From Sediminicola sp037203765 (GTDB lineage Bacteria; Bacteroidota; Bacteroidia; Flavobacteriales; Flavobacteriaceae), in NCBI RefSeq assembly GCF_037203765.1, contig NZ_JBBCAS010000007.1, forward strand, positions 1-64,000: a stretch of DNA of 64,000 nt, read 5' to 3'. The notes under the pieces were generated by a model that had not been told where the DNA came from, did not search any database, and saw only the letters and a program-made list of their open reading frames with translations. Shown piece by piece: positions 25,941-35,375 of this stretch (position 1 is its first letter; every line of letters begins with the position of its first letter). Both the position numbers and the translations under genes were made by a program.

Positions 25941-27321
25941 ACCCAAACTTTTTAACGAATTCCAAGAAGTTTCCTCCAAGGCCTGGAAGCAACAAATACA
26001 GTTCGACTTAAAAGGGGCGGATTACAATGAGACCTTGGTATGGGAGTCGCCCGAAGGAATCAAGGTAAAACCTTTTTACCATGCCGATGAAATTGGGGAA
26101 CACATTGAGGCACCTCAGCCCATGGGATCCATGTGGAAAATAACACAGCATATCTACGCCAAAAATGCTACAATGGCCAATGCAAAAGCCTTGGAAGCCC
26201 TAAAAAAAGGAGCAGAAAGCTTACTTTTTACCGTAGCCTCGGAGGATATCAAAATAGAACGTCTCTTAAAGGATATCCCTTTGGAAGCCACGGTTATCCA
26301 TTTCGATTTTCAATTCTTATCGGCTTCGTATACACAGGAACTCTTCAGTTTCGTGGGCAATAAGACCCACCGAATCTATCTGAATTTGGACCTTATTGGC
26401 CATTTGGCCAAAAGTGGCAATTGGTATCACGACCTTAAAAAAGACCACGAAATCCTAGAAAAGGTATTTACCTTGGACCACGCCAATAACTTCAACAACA
26501 TTCTTGCCATCGATGCCTCCCTGTACCAAAATGCAGGTGCCAATATGGTACAACAATTGGCCTATGCCCTATCGCATGCCAATGAATACTTAAATCATTT
26601 TACAAGAGACCCTGAAAACAATATAGAGGGCATCACTTTTAAAATGGCTGTGGGCACCAATTATTTCTTTGAGATCGCGAAGCTCAGAGCGATGCGTTTG
26701 TTATGGAAAACATTGGCCAATGAATACGATTTGGAAGTACCCTGCCATATTTTGGCCCTACCTACCAAGCGTAACAAAACGCTGTACGATTACAACGTAA
26801 ACATGTTAAGGACCACTACGGAATGTATGTCGGCCATCCTTGGCGGGGCAGATTCCATTTGCAATTTGCCCTACGACGCCCTCTACCATAAAAGCAATGA
26901 GTTTGGGGAACGGATAGCGCGGAACCAACTATTGATCCTAAAACACGAAAGTTACTTTGATCAAGTGGCCAATCCGGCAGATGGAGCCTACTATATAGAA
27001 AGCCTTACAACGCAATTGGCAGAAAAAGCCTTGGAGCTCTTCAAAACCTTGGAAGCTGGAGGTGGATTTCTCAAGCAACTGAAAGAACATTCCATTCAGA
27101 AAAAACTTAAGGAAAGTGCCCAAAAGGAACAGGAACATTTCAACACCCAGAAAGAGGTACTGGTAGGAACCAACAAGTACCTCAATAAAGAGGATCGAAT
27201 GAAGGACAATATGGAAATCTTTCCTTTTGTCAAGACCGATGCCCGTAAAACACTCTTGGAGCCTATTATTGAAAAACGACTGTCTGAAGCCATAGAACAA
27301 AAAAGATTGAAAGATGAGTAG
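25933..27321 (+). CDS. mutA: Methylmalonyl-CoA mutase small subunit
   Basis: The 462-aa protein is a mutase-fold subunit that lacks the C-terminal cobalamin-binding domain (no DxHxxG), as expected for the non-catalytic beta chain of the heterodimeric enzyme. Recognisable blocks include GADYNETLVW, TTECMSAILGGADSICNLPY and GERIARNQLLILKHES. With the large subunit it interconverts succinyl-CoA and methylmalonyl-CoA for propionate metabolism. It overlaps both neighbours by the same 8 bp, ATGAGTAG. Confidence 0.93.
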   Translation: MSRPKLFNEFQEVSSKAWKQQIQFDLKGADYNETLVWESPEGIKVKPFYHADEIGEHIEAPQPMGSMWKITQHIYAKNATMANAKALEALKKGAESLLFTVASEDIKIERLLKDIPLEATVIHFDFQFLSASYTQELFSFVGNKTHRIYLNLDLIGHLAKSGNWYHDLKKDHEILEKVFTLDHANNFNNILAIDASLYQNAGANMVQQLAYALSHANEYLNHFTRDPENNIEGITFKMAVGTNYFFEIAKLRAMRLLWKTLANEYDLEVPCHILALPTKRNKTLYDYNVNMLRTTTECMSAILGGADSICNLPYDALYHKSNEFGERIARNQLLILKHESYFDQVANPADGAYYIESLTTQLAEKALELFKTLEAGGGFLKQLKEHSIQKKLKESAQKEQEHFNTQKEVLVGTNKYLNKEDRMKDNMEIFPFVKTDARKTLLEPIIEKRLSEAIEQKRLKDE

Positions 27322-29458
27322 AAAAGACCTGCAACACCTTAAATTAAAAGTGGCTGAAGTTTCAGGTGACGAAACTCCAATTACCGCTCCAAAGAAGAAA
27401 AATAATTCCGAACCCTCCGTGTACACCAAAGAGGACGTTTCCAATTTGGAACACCTGAATTTTGTGGCAGGAATAGCCCCAAACCTTCGTGGCCCCTACT
27501 CCACAATGTATGTTCGCAGACCTTGGACCATAAGACAATATGCCGGATTTTCCACAGCTGAAGAAAGCAATGCTTTTTATAGGCGCAACCTGGCTGCCGG
27601 ACAAAAAGGGCTATCTGTGGCCTTTGACCTCCCAACACACCGTGGGTACGATAGTGATCATGAGCGTGTGGTGGGTGATGTTGGAAAGGCCGGAGTAGCC
27701 ATAGATTCTGTGGAGGACATGAAAATCCTTTTCGATTCCATCCCCTTGGATGAGATGTCGGTTTCCATGACCATGAACGGAGCTGTACTGCCCATCATGG
27801 CCTTTTATATTGTTGCCGCAGAAGAACAAGGCGTTGATCCAAAACAACTGGCAGGGACCATTCAGAACGATATCCTAAAAGAGTTTATGGTCCGGAACAC
27901 CTATATCTACCCCCCGGCACCATCCATGCTGATCATCTCCGATATCTTTGAATATACCAGCAAGAACATGCCAAAGTTCAATAGCATCAGTATCTCCGGA
28001 TACCATATGCAGGAAGCTGGGGCAACCCCGGAAATAGAACTTGCGTATACCTTGGCAGACGGACTGGAATATATCAGGACCGGACTAAAATCTGGTTTGG
28101 AGATCGATAAGTTCGCCCCTCGTTTATCTTTCTTTTGGGGCATAGGGATGGACCATTTTATGGAAATTGCCAAAATGAGGGCAGGACGCATGCTTTGGGC
28201 CAAACTGGTCCAAAAATTCAACCCTAAAAGCCAGAAATCTTTGGCCCTGCGGACACATTCACAAACGAGCGGATGGAGTCTTACTGCCCAAGATCCCTTT
28301 AACAATGTGGCCAGAACTACCATTGAGGCAGCTGCAGCTGCTTTTGGAGGCACACAGAGTTTACATACCAATGCGCTGGATGAGGCCATTGCCCTACCTA
28401 CCGATTTTTCGGCCCGTATTGCCAGAAATACCCAACTATTTTTACAGGACGAGACGAAAATCACCAAAACAGTTGACCCTTGGGCAGGAAGCTACTATGT
28501 GGAGCACCTGACCAATGAGATTGCCCATAAGGCCTGGAAATTGATAGAAGAAGTAGACGAATTGGGCGGGATGACCAAGGCCATTGAGGCCGGGATCCCA
28601 AAAATGCGAATCGAAGAAGCTGCGGCCAAAAAGCAGGCCCGTATAGATAGCAACCAAGATATTATTGTGGGGATCAACAAGTACCAATTGGAAGAAGAAG
28701 ATCCCTTGGTGATCCTGGAGGTAGACAATGAGCAGGTGCGCAAACAGCAGTTGGAACGATTGGAGCAAACCAAGAAAACTAGAAATACCCCTGCCGTTGA
28801 AACAGCCCTGGCTAAATTGACAGAGGCCGCCAAAAAGAAACAAGAAGCCAATGGATCTGGAACTGACGGGAATTTGTTAGCTTTAGCGGTAGAAGCTGCC
28901 AGAGAAAGGGCTACCCTTGGGGAAATTAGTGATGCCATGGAGGTTGCTTTTGGTAGATACAAAGCAAAAATTCAATCATTTACAGGAGTGTATTCCAAAG
29001 AGATCAAAAACGACGATAGTTTTAAGAAGGCCAGGGAAATGGCCGACCAATTTGCGGAGACGGAAGGGCGCAGACCTCGGATCATGATTGCAAAAATGGG
29101 TCAGGACGGACATGACAGGGGTGCCAAAGTGGTCGCGACCGGCTATGCCGATCTTGGCTTTGATGTGGACATAGGTCCATTGTTCCAAACACCTCAAGAA
29201 GCTGCCAAACAAGCTGTAGAAAACGATGTGCACGTAGTGGGGGTATCCTCCCTGGCTGCAGGTCACAAAACCTTGGTACCACAGATCATTGACGAACTCA
29301 GGAATTACGGTCGTGAAGATATCATGGTCATCGTGGGTGGTGTTGTCCCAAAACAGGACTATGACTATTTATTCAATGCAGGAGCTGTGGCCATATTTGG
29401 CCCTGGCACCAAAATAAGTGAAACAGCCATCCAGATTTTGGAAATCTTAATGGATTGA
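27314..29458 (+). CDS. mutB: Methylmalonyl-CoA mutase large (catalytic) subunit
   Basis: The 714-aa subunit carries the substrate barrel (RPWTIRQYAGFSTAEESNAF, LPTHRGYDSDHERVVGDVGK, RTHSQTSGWSLT) and a C-terminal B12 domain with the cobalt-ligand motif GQDGHDRGAK (H600) and VVGVSSLAAGHKTLVP. It performs the radical carbon-skeleton rearrangement. It starts inside the end of mutA. No meaB-type chaperone gene or B12 riboswitch lies next to it in the window. Confidence 0.95.
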   Translation: MSRKDLQHLKLKVAEVSGDETPITAPKKKNNSEPSVYTKEDVSNLEHLNFVAGIAPNLRGPYSTMYVRRPWTIRQYAGFSTAEESNAFYRRNLAAGQKGLSVAFDLPTHRGYDSDHERVVGDVGKAGVAIDSVEDMKILFDSIPLDEMSVSMTMNGAVLPIMAFYIVAAEEQGVDPKQLAGTIQNDILKEFMVRNTYIYPPAPSMLIISDIFEYTSKNMPKFNSISISGYHMQEAGATPEIELAYTLADGLEYIRTGLKSGLEIDKFAPRLSFFWGIGMDHFMEIAKMRAGRMLWAKLVQKFNPKSQKSLALRTHSQTSGWSLTAQDPFNNVARTTIEAAAAAFGGTQSLHTNALDEAIALPTDFSARIARNTQLFLQDETKITKTVDPWAGSYYVEHLTNEIAHKAWKLIEEVDELGGMTKAIEAGIPKMRIEEAAAKKQARIDSNQDIIVGINKYQLEEEDPLVILEVDNEQVRKQQLERLEQTKKTRNTPAVETALAKLTEAAKKKQEANGSGTDGNLLALAVEAARERATLGEISDAMEVAFGRYKAKIQSFTGVYSKEIKNDDSFKKAREMADQFAETEGRRPRIMIAKMGQDGHDRGAKVVATGYADLGFDVDIGPLFQTPQEAAKQAVENDVHVVGVSSLAAGHKTLVPQIIDELRNYGREDIMVIVGGVVPKQDYDYLFNAGAVAIFGPGTKISETAIQILEILMD

Positions 29459-29601
29459 TTTGTTTAATTCGCTAACACTAAAACATTAATTTCCTTAAGA
29501 TTAGCGCCAAAATTGGTTATAAAGGGCTGTTATTCACCGTCTGTTAACAAAATACATTTTTTAGCGTTATAAATAATTGTATTTTTAGCCCCTAACTTAC
29601 G

Positions 29602-30381
29602 ATGATAATGGGCAAGATTATTGCTATAGCAAATCAGAAAGGTGGGGTTGGGAAAACCACCACTACGGTAAACCTAGCTGCCTCACTAGGAGTACTGGAA
29701 AAAAAAGTATTATTGATTGATGCCGATCCCCAGGCCAATGCCACTTCCGGACTAGGAATTGACGTGGACAGTATTGAAATGGGAACTTACCAGCTTTTGG
29801 AACACTCCCATCCAGCATCTGAAACAATTATTACCACATCCTCCCCCAATGTGGATCTTATCCCCGCACACATTGACCTAGTGGCCATTGAAATTGAATT
29901 GGTAGACAAGGACAATAGGGAATATATGATGAAACAGGCCTTGGAAGGGTTAAAGGAGCAATATGATTATATACTTATCGATTGCGCCCCTTCTTTGGGA
30001 CTATTGACACTCAACGCTTTGACAGCTTCGGATTCGGTGATTATCCCTATCCAATGTGAATATTTTGCTTTGGAAGGTTTGGGTAAATTATTGAACACTA
30101 TCAAGAGTGTACAAAAAATCCACAATCCGGATTTGGATATAGAAGGACTGCTATTGACCATGTTCGACTCCAGATTGCGATTGTCGAATCAGGTGGTGGA
30201 AGAGGTGAACAAGCATTTCGCCGATATGGTCTTCGATACTATTATCCAGAGAAATGTGCGATTAAGTGAAGCTCCAAGTTATGGGGAAAGTATCATTAAA
30301 TATGATGCAGCGAGTAAGGGTGCGGCCAATTATTTGAATTTGGCCAATGAAGTATTGAAGAAAAACAAGGAGATAGTTTAA
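29602..30381 (+). CDS. parA: ParA-family chromosome partitioning ATPase
   Basis: The 259-aa Soj/ParA-type ATPase has the deviant Walker A KGGVGKTTTTVN (13-24), LLIDADPQANATSGLG, and LIDCAPSLGLLTLNAL. It uses ATP cycling on DNA with ParB to segregate the origin region. Two starts are possible: ATG at 29602 or at 29608 (MGKIIAIANQK); the second matches the family better. A TATTTTTA box lies about 21 nt upstream. parB follows 1 bp after its stop. Confidence 0.95.
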   Translation: MIMGKIIAIANQKGGVGKTTTTVNLAASLGVLEKKVLLIDADPQANATSGLGIDVDSIEMGTYQLLEHSHPASETIITTSSPNVDLIPAHIDLVAIEIELVDKDNREYMMKQALEGLKEQYDYILIDCAPSLGLLTLNALTASDSVIIPIQCEYFALEGLGKLLNTIKSVQKIHNPDLDIEGLLLTMFDSRLRLSNQVVEEVNKHFADMVFDTIIQRNVRLSEAPSYGESIIKYDAASKGAANYLNLANEVLKKNKEIV

Positions 30382-30382
30382 T

Positions 30383-31288
30383 ATGGCGAAAGCAGTAAAA
30401 AAACAAGCTTTGGGTAGAGGATTGTCAGCCCTACTTAAAGATCCAGAAAATGACATCAAATCAGTATCCGATAAAAATGCCGATAAAGTAGTAGGTAATA
30501 TCGTAGAATTGGAGTTGTCGGCCATAGAAATGAACCCATTTCAGCCGCGTTCCAACTTTAATGATGATGCCCTACAGGAATTGGCCACCTCCATTCGGGA
30601 ATTAGGGGTCATACAACCCATTACCGTTAGAAAGCTCGATTTCAACAAATATCAATTGGTATCGGGAGAAAGAAGATTCAGGGCTTCCAAACTTATAGGC
30701 CTGGAAACTGTTCCTGCCTATATCCGTATTGCCAATGACCAAGAATCCTTGGAAATGGCCCTGGTTGAAAATATACAGCGTCAAGACCTTGATCCTATAG
30801 AAATTGCCTTGTCCTACCAACGTTTGATAGATGAGATACAATTGACACAAGAGAAATTGAGTGATAGGGTGGGCAAAAAACGCTCTACCATCACCAACTA
30901 TTTACGTCTTTTAAGATTGGATCCCATCATCCAGACCGGCATTCGGGATGGATTTGTGAGCATGGGTCATGGAAGAACGCTCGTTAATGTTGAAAAAAGA
31001 GAGGACCAGATTGCTCTTTATGAGAAAATCGTTGGGCAGAACCTATCTGTAAGGGATACGGAAAAGGCCGTAAAAGCCTATCAAGATGCCTTGGAAAATC
31101 CTGGAAAGGATCAAAAGAAGGTGGTAAAAACCCCAGATTTCATCAAAAGGGATGCTCCTAGGTTCAGCGATTACCTCTCCGTAAAAGTAGATGTAAAAGC
31201 ATCTGAAAAAGGAAATGGAAAAATCACCATTCCCTTTAGTTCCGAAGAAGAGTTTCAGCGTATTAAAAAACTGATCACTGGTGAATAA
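30383..31288 (+). CDS. parB: ParB-family CTPase/centromere-binding protein
   Basis: The 301-aa protein has the ParB order: NPFQPRSNF, LGVIQPITVRK, CTP-binding LVSGERRFRASKLIG and ENIQRQDLDPIE, then the helix-turn-helix LTQEKLSDRVGKKRSTITNY, and a C-terminal dimer domain. It loads at parS and spreads as a clamp. No parS-like palindrome (GTTTCACGTGAAAC) is seen in this window. Its last 8 bp overlap the next gene. Confidence 0.95.
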   Translation: MAKAVKKQALGRGLSALLKDPENDIKSVSDKNADKVVGNIVELELSAIEMNPFQPRSNFNDDALQELATSIRELGVIQPITVRKLDFNKYQLVSGERRFRASKLIGLETVPAYIRIANDQESLEMALVENIQRQDLDPIEIALSYQRLIDEIQLTQEKLSDRVGKKRSTITNYLRLLRLDPIIQTGIRDGFVSMGHGRTLVNVEKREDQIALYEKIVGQNLSVRDTEKAVKAYQDALENPGKDQKKVVKTPDFIKRDAPRFSDYLSVKVDVKASEKGNGKITIPFSSEEEFQRIKKLITGE

Positions 31289-31928
31289 ATCACTTTGCTC
31301 CTTGCTATTTTTTTTTCTATTGATTCTTTCTACCTCTGCACAGGAGGAACAAAAGGATAGCACCACTGTAGACTCTGTACAAACAGATCTCAAGAAAAAG
31401 GGTGTTGTAGTGAAAGAAGGAAAAATAAAAAAACGTGAGGAGATAAACCCTTTGGCCCCCAGCAAGGCGGCCTTTTATTCAGCCATTCTACCCGGTTTGG
31501 GCCAAATTTACAACAAACGCTATTGGAAAGTACCCTTGGTCTATGCGGCCATTGGAACTGGCGTTTACGTTTATCAGGTCAATGATGATTTTTACGACCG
31601 ATTTAGGACCGCTTTCAAACGAAGAAAGGCGGGTTTTTTTGATGATGAATTTTACGATATCAACAACAGCGGTGTAGTACCGGGAAGTCCCGACCTTTCG
31701 GACGCTGCATTGCAGGACGCCCAAGAACGCTACCAGCGCGATAGGGACTTGGCATTGGTTGTCACCATTGGCCTGTACGCCCTAAATATAATAGATGCCA
31801 ATGTAGATGCCCATTTACGGCAGTTCAACGTAGACGACAACCTGAGTATGGATTTCAAGCCTTACTTGGAATACAATCCAATTAACGCCAATCCCAATTA
31901 CGGAATGGCATTAACCATAAAATTCTAA
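31281..31928 (+). CDS. DUF5683 membrane protein
   Basis: The 215-aa protein starts at GTG inside the end of parB, giving a signal peptide (SLLFFFLLILSTSAQ). A charged linker is followed by the DUF5683 core: NPLAPSKAAFYSAILPGLGQ, IYNKRYWKVPL and a membrane helix, then NIIDANVDAHLRQF. The function is not known. Its position after parB and before dapB is the usual flavobacterial arrangement, which supports the call and the GTG start. Confidence 0.88.
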   Translation: MNKSLCSLLFFFLLILSTSAQEEQKDSTTVDSVQTDLKKKGVVVKEGKIKKREEINPLAPSKAAFYSAILPGLGQIYNKRYWKVPLVYAAIGTGVYVYQVNDDFYDRFRTAFKRRKAGFFDDEFYDINNSGVVPGSPDLSDAALQDAQERYQRDRDLALVVTIGLYALNIIDANVDAHLRQFNVDDNLSMDFKPYLEYNPINANPNYGMALTIKF

Positions 31929-31931
31929 CGC

Positions 31932-32633
31932 ATGAAAATTGCACTTTTTGGGTATGGTAGAATGGGAAAAATGATAGAACAGACAGCTATCAAAAGAAAC
32001 CATACCATAGTAGCCAAAATAGATGTGGATACCGAAGACATTGATTTCTCCAATATCGACGTAGCCATAGATTTCAGTCAGCCCGAAGCGGCCTTTGAGA
32101 ACATTAAAAAATGTATCGCCCATAACGTTCCTGTTATTTCTGGCACCACTGGCTGGCTAAAAGATTACGATAAAGCCGTAACCTTTTGCAACGAACATAA
32201 GGGAGCGTTTATTTACGCCTCCAACTTTAGCCTTGGGGTCAATATCTTTTTTGAGCTGAACGAATATTTGGCAAAAATGATGGGGACTTTGGAGGAGTAT
32301 AAGGTATCCATGGAGGAAATACACCATACCCAGAAACTGGACGCCCCAAGTGGCACGGCTATCACCTTGGCCGAAGGGATCATCAAGAATACCGACTATA
32401 AAGGGTGGGAACTGGATAAGGCAAAAGAAGCACATATTCCTATTGTCGCCAAGAGAATTACCGATGTTCCCGGAACACATTCCATCCACTATAAAAGCTC
32501 AGTAGACAGTGTGGAAATTAAACACACTGCCCATAATAGGGAAGGTTTTGCCTTGGGAGCTGTAGTTGCGGCGGAATGGATCGTGGGCAAAAAAGGGGTT
32601 TTTACCATGAAGGATGTGTTAAACCTTGGCTAA
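31932..32633 (+). CDS. dapB: 4-hydroxy-tetrahydrodipicolinate reductase
   Basis: DapB reduces HTPA to tetrahydrodipicolinate in lysine and meso-diaminopimelate synthesis, feeding peptidoglycan. The 233-aa protein has the nucleotide-binding GYGRMGKMI (8-16), SGTTGW, ASNFSLGVNIFFE, the catalytic EIHHTQKLDAPSGTA and KRITDVPGTHSI. It follows DUF5683 by 3 bp. Confidence 0.95.
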   Translation: MKIALFGYGRMGKMIEQTAIKRNHTIVAKIDVDTEDIDFSNIDVAIDFSQPEAAFENIKKCIAHNVPVISGTTGWLKDYDKAVTFCNEHKGAFIYASNFSLGVNIFFELNEYLAKMMGTLEEYKVSMEEIHHTQKLDAPSGTAITLAEGIIKNTDYKGWELDKAKEAHIPIVAKRITDVPGTHSIHYKSSVDSVEIKHTAHNREGFALGAVVAAEWIVGKKGVFTMKDVLNLG

Positions 32634-32729
32634 TAAACGTAACAAAAGAACAACTTTGAATACTTAGTTATAGAAAATATCCTTTGGGTATTGCTATACA
32701 TAAATTAAAGTCACCAATAATATTATCGT

Positions 32730-34421
32730 ATGAACGGCACACAATGGATTCTTTTTATATTGATCGTACAGGTCATCCATTTTATAGGGACATGGAAATT
32801 ATATGTAAAAGCAGGTAGAAAACCATGGGAAGCCGCAGTGCCCATCTATAATGCGATTGTATTGATGCAGATCATCAACCGCCCAAAATGGTGGACCTTC
32901 TTACTATTTATTCCTATTATCAACCTGCTCATGTTTCCGGTCGTTTGGGTAGAGACCATACGGAGTTTTGGCAAAAATAGTTTGATGGACACTTGGTTGG
33001 TTATTTTAACTCTAGGTTTTTATATCTATTACATCAGTTATACCCAAGATGTCAAGTATGTGGAAAACCGCAGCAGACACCCTAAAACTGCTTTGGGAGA
33101 ATGGGTAAGCTCCATTGTATTCGCCATTGTAGCCGCCACTTTGGTACATACCTATTTTATACAACCCTATGTGATCCCAACGGGTTCTTTGGAAAAAACC
33201 TTGCTGATTGGGGATTTTCTCTTTGTGAGCAAATTCAACTATGGTGCAAGAACGCCAATGACAACGGTTGCGGCACCTATGGTACACGATACCTTGCCAA
33301 TCCTTAAGACCAAATCATATCTCAATAAACCACAGCTCCCCTACTTTAGGCTTCCCGGTTTCGAAAAGGTAGACCGGAATGATATTGTGGTCTTCAGTTG
33401 GCCAGCGGATACGGTCCGACAGTTCTTTAAAAAAGAAAAAGGAGTCAAAAAGCCGATCGACAAAAAATCGAACTATGTAAAAAGATGTGTGGGCATCCCA
33501 GGGGATAGCCTGTCCGTAATAAACGGTGATGTACATATCAACGGGGAGAAACTGGTTTTATCCGATAGGGCCAAGCCCATGTTCTACCATGTGGTAACTA
33601 CCAAAGGACAGATAGGAAACGCAGCCATCAATCTTTTGGGGCGTAACAATTTTGGAGGGAATGTGATCAAGATTCCAAATGAGGCTTTGGCTCAAGAAAA
33701 GGCAGCCGAAGTAATAGAACAAAAGACCTCATTGGAAGAATTTGACAAGGATTCATTGTATACGTATTACACCGGATATATTGCCGATGGCAAGGTAGTT
33801 TCTTTTCTTAAAGCTTCAGCTGAAAATACCAAGGCCCTCTTTAACATGACCGAGGAAGAGGCCAAAACCTACAAGGGGAAGGCAGCTATTATCAATATTG
33901 AAAAATTCAGTTTTACCAAGCCGGAAACAGGTATATTCCCGCAGAACGGTCAATATTCTGGGACCCAGGATAATTTAGGCCCCTTGTACCTTCCCGAAGC
34001 TGGGAAGACCATTGCGCTGAATGTAAAAGTCCTGCCCTTGTACAAGAAAATAATACAGGAATATGAGGGCAATACCATTTCCGTATCGGGTAACCAAATT
34101 AGCATCAATGGAGAGGTAACAGACTCCTATACCTTCAAACAAGGTTATTATTGGATGATGGGTGATAATCGCCATAGATCAGAAGATAGCAGATTCTGGG
34201 GCTTTGTTCCGGAAAACCATATCGTAGGTAAACCTGTATTTATTTGGATGAGTATTGACGGTATCAATGAAGGCATTGGGAATTGGAAAATACGTTGGGA
34301 CCGTGTGTTCACTACGGTGGGAGGAGATGGGGAACCACAATCCTATTTTAAATACTTTTTAATAGCCCTTGGCGGTTGGTTTGTGTTTGATTATTTTAGG
34401 AAGAAGAAGAAAAAGAAATAA
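32730..34421 (+). CDS. lepB: Signal peptidase I
   Basis: The 563-aa protein is long for the family because of an N-terminal multi-helix region (about 1-110) and a large insertion in the periplasmic part, as is usual in Bacteroidota. The Ser-Lys dyad is S153 in IPTGSLEKTL and K251 in KRCVGIPGDSL; box E is MMGDNRHRSEDSRFWGFVP. It cleaves signal peptides of exported proteins, presumably including the many secreted products in this window. A C-terminal helix and a poly-Lys tail follow. Confidence 0.93.
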   Translation: MNGTQWILFILIVQVIHFIGTWKLYVKAGRKPWEAAVPIYNAIVLMQIINRPKWWTFLLFIPIINLLMFPVVWVETIRSFGKNSLMDTWLVILTLGFYIYYISYTQDVKYVENRSRHPKTALGEWVSSIVFAIVAATLVHTYFIQPYVIPTGSLEKTLLIGDFLFVSKFNYGARTPMTTVAAPMVHDTLPILKTKSYLNKPQLPYFRLPGFEKVDRNDIVVFSWPADTVRQFFKKEKGVKKPIDKKSNYVKRCVGIPGDSLSVINGDVHINGEKLVLSDRAKPMFYHVVTTKGQIGNAAINLLGRNNFGGNVIKIPNEALAQEKAAEVIEQKTSLEEFDKDSLYTYYTGYIADGKVVSFLKASAENTKALFNMTEEEAKTYKGKAAIINIEKFSFTKPETGIFPQNGQYSGTQDNLGPLYLPEAGKTIALNVKVLPLYKKIIQEYEGNTISVSGNQISINGEVTDSYTFKQGYYWMMGDNRHRSEDSRFWGFVPENHIVGKPVFIWMSIDGINEGIGNWKIRWDRVFTTVGGDGEPQSYFKYFLIALGGWFVFDYFRKKKKKK

Positions 34422-34441
34422 TCTGTCTTATTGAACAACCC

Positions 34442-35074
34442 ATGAAGCTGCTTCTACATCCTGGATATTTTTTGAATATTGCCAATTTCGTGGCTATAGC
34501 CAAAAATGATATCTGCTGGGAGATCTCTGGTAATTACCAGAAACAGACCTATAGGAACCGCTGTTATATCGCCACGGATATTGGACGACATCTGCTCAAT
34601 ATTCCCATACAGCATGTTGGTGGTAAACTGGGAAGACAAAAATACAAGGATGTAAAAGTGGATAATTTTTACCCCTGGCAAAGACAACATTGGCGTACAT
34701 TGGAAACGGCATACCGTACATCCCCTTTCTTTGAATTCTATGAGGACGATCTGGTGGGACTTTACCATACCGAGCACACTTATCTGTTGGATTTCAATTT
34801 AAAATGCATAGAAGCCATCTGTGACTGTCTTCAGATCCCAATGCCCGAAGAGAGAACGATGGAATATGAAAAGCAACCTGAGGATTTTATAGATGGACGT
34901 ATTCTCATCAATGCGAAGGTGAATCCGCCCATGGTTCAGCAACCTTACGTACAGGTTTTTGATGACCGAAATCCATTTATTGAGAACCTCAGTATTCTAG
35001 ATCTCCTTTTCAACGAAGGCACCAATGCCCTATCTTATCTTAAGCAGCACCATATAGACCTTAGTCATGCTTAG
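34442..35074 (+). CDS. WbqC-family protein
   Basis: The 210-aa protein belongs to the WbqC-like family, recognised from HPGYFLNIANFVAIAKND, the NRCYIAT segment, and DFYPWQRQHW-type residues (here NFYPWQRQHWRTLETAY). Members are found with surface-polysaccharide genes or, as here, after lepB in Flavobacteriia. The reaction is not established. It overlaps the next gene by 8 bp. Confidence 0.85.
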   Translation: MKLLLHPGYFLNIANFVAIAKNDICWEISGNYQKQTYRNRCYIATDIGRHLLNIPIQHVGGKLGRQKYKDVKVDNFYPWQRQHWRTLETAYRTSPFFEFYEDDLVGLYHTEHTYLLDFNLKCIEAICDCLQIPMPEERTMEYEKQPEDFIDGRILINAKVNPPMVQQPYVQVFDDRNPFIENLSILDLLFNEGTNALSYLKQHHIDLSHA

Positions 35075-35375
35075 ATTCTGCGTCCATTACGGCATCCACT
35101 TTTTGGTCCCAATAGCTATTGGGCTGTACTTTTATAAAGAGAATAGATTATGGGCCGTACTGCTTCTTTTGGCCGGAATAATGATTGATCTGGACCACCT
35201 CGTGGCAAGCCCAATATTTGATAGTGCCCGTTGTAGTATAGGGTTCCATCCCCTACATACCTATTGGGCCATAATACTTTATATAGGGCTTTTATTTTTT
35301 AGGAAAACCCGGATCGTGGGACTTGCCCTATGTATCCATATTGTGGCAGATACGGCAGACTGCCTTTTGATGTAG
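35067..35375 (+). CDS. DUF6122 small membrane protein
   Basis: The 102-aa protein has three to four hydrophobic segments with conserved His and Asp residues (HYGIHFLVP, MIDLDHL, GFHPLHTYW, CIHIVADTADC), the pattern of DUF6122. These His/Asp residues suggest metal binding, but function is unknown. Its stop directly abuts the stop of the convergent EEP gene, with no bases between. Confidence 0.85.
   Translation: MLRFCVHYGIHFLVPIAIGLYFYKENRLWAVLLLLAGIMIDLDHLVASPIFDSARCSIGFHPLHTYWAIILYIGLLFFRKTRIVGLALCIHIVADTADCLLM

Noticed and set aside
25602..27313. Cobalamin riboswitch before the B12-dependent mutase genes
   Set aside because: The genes overlap or abut udk and the ftsB-like gene, leaving no room for a riboswitch.
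29602..31288. parS site or replication origin near parAB
   Set aside because: No GTTTCACGTGAAAC-type palindrome, DnaA-box cluster, dnaA or dnaN was seen in the window.
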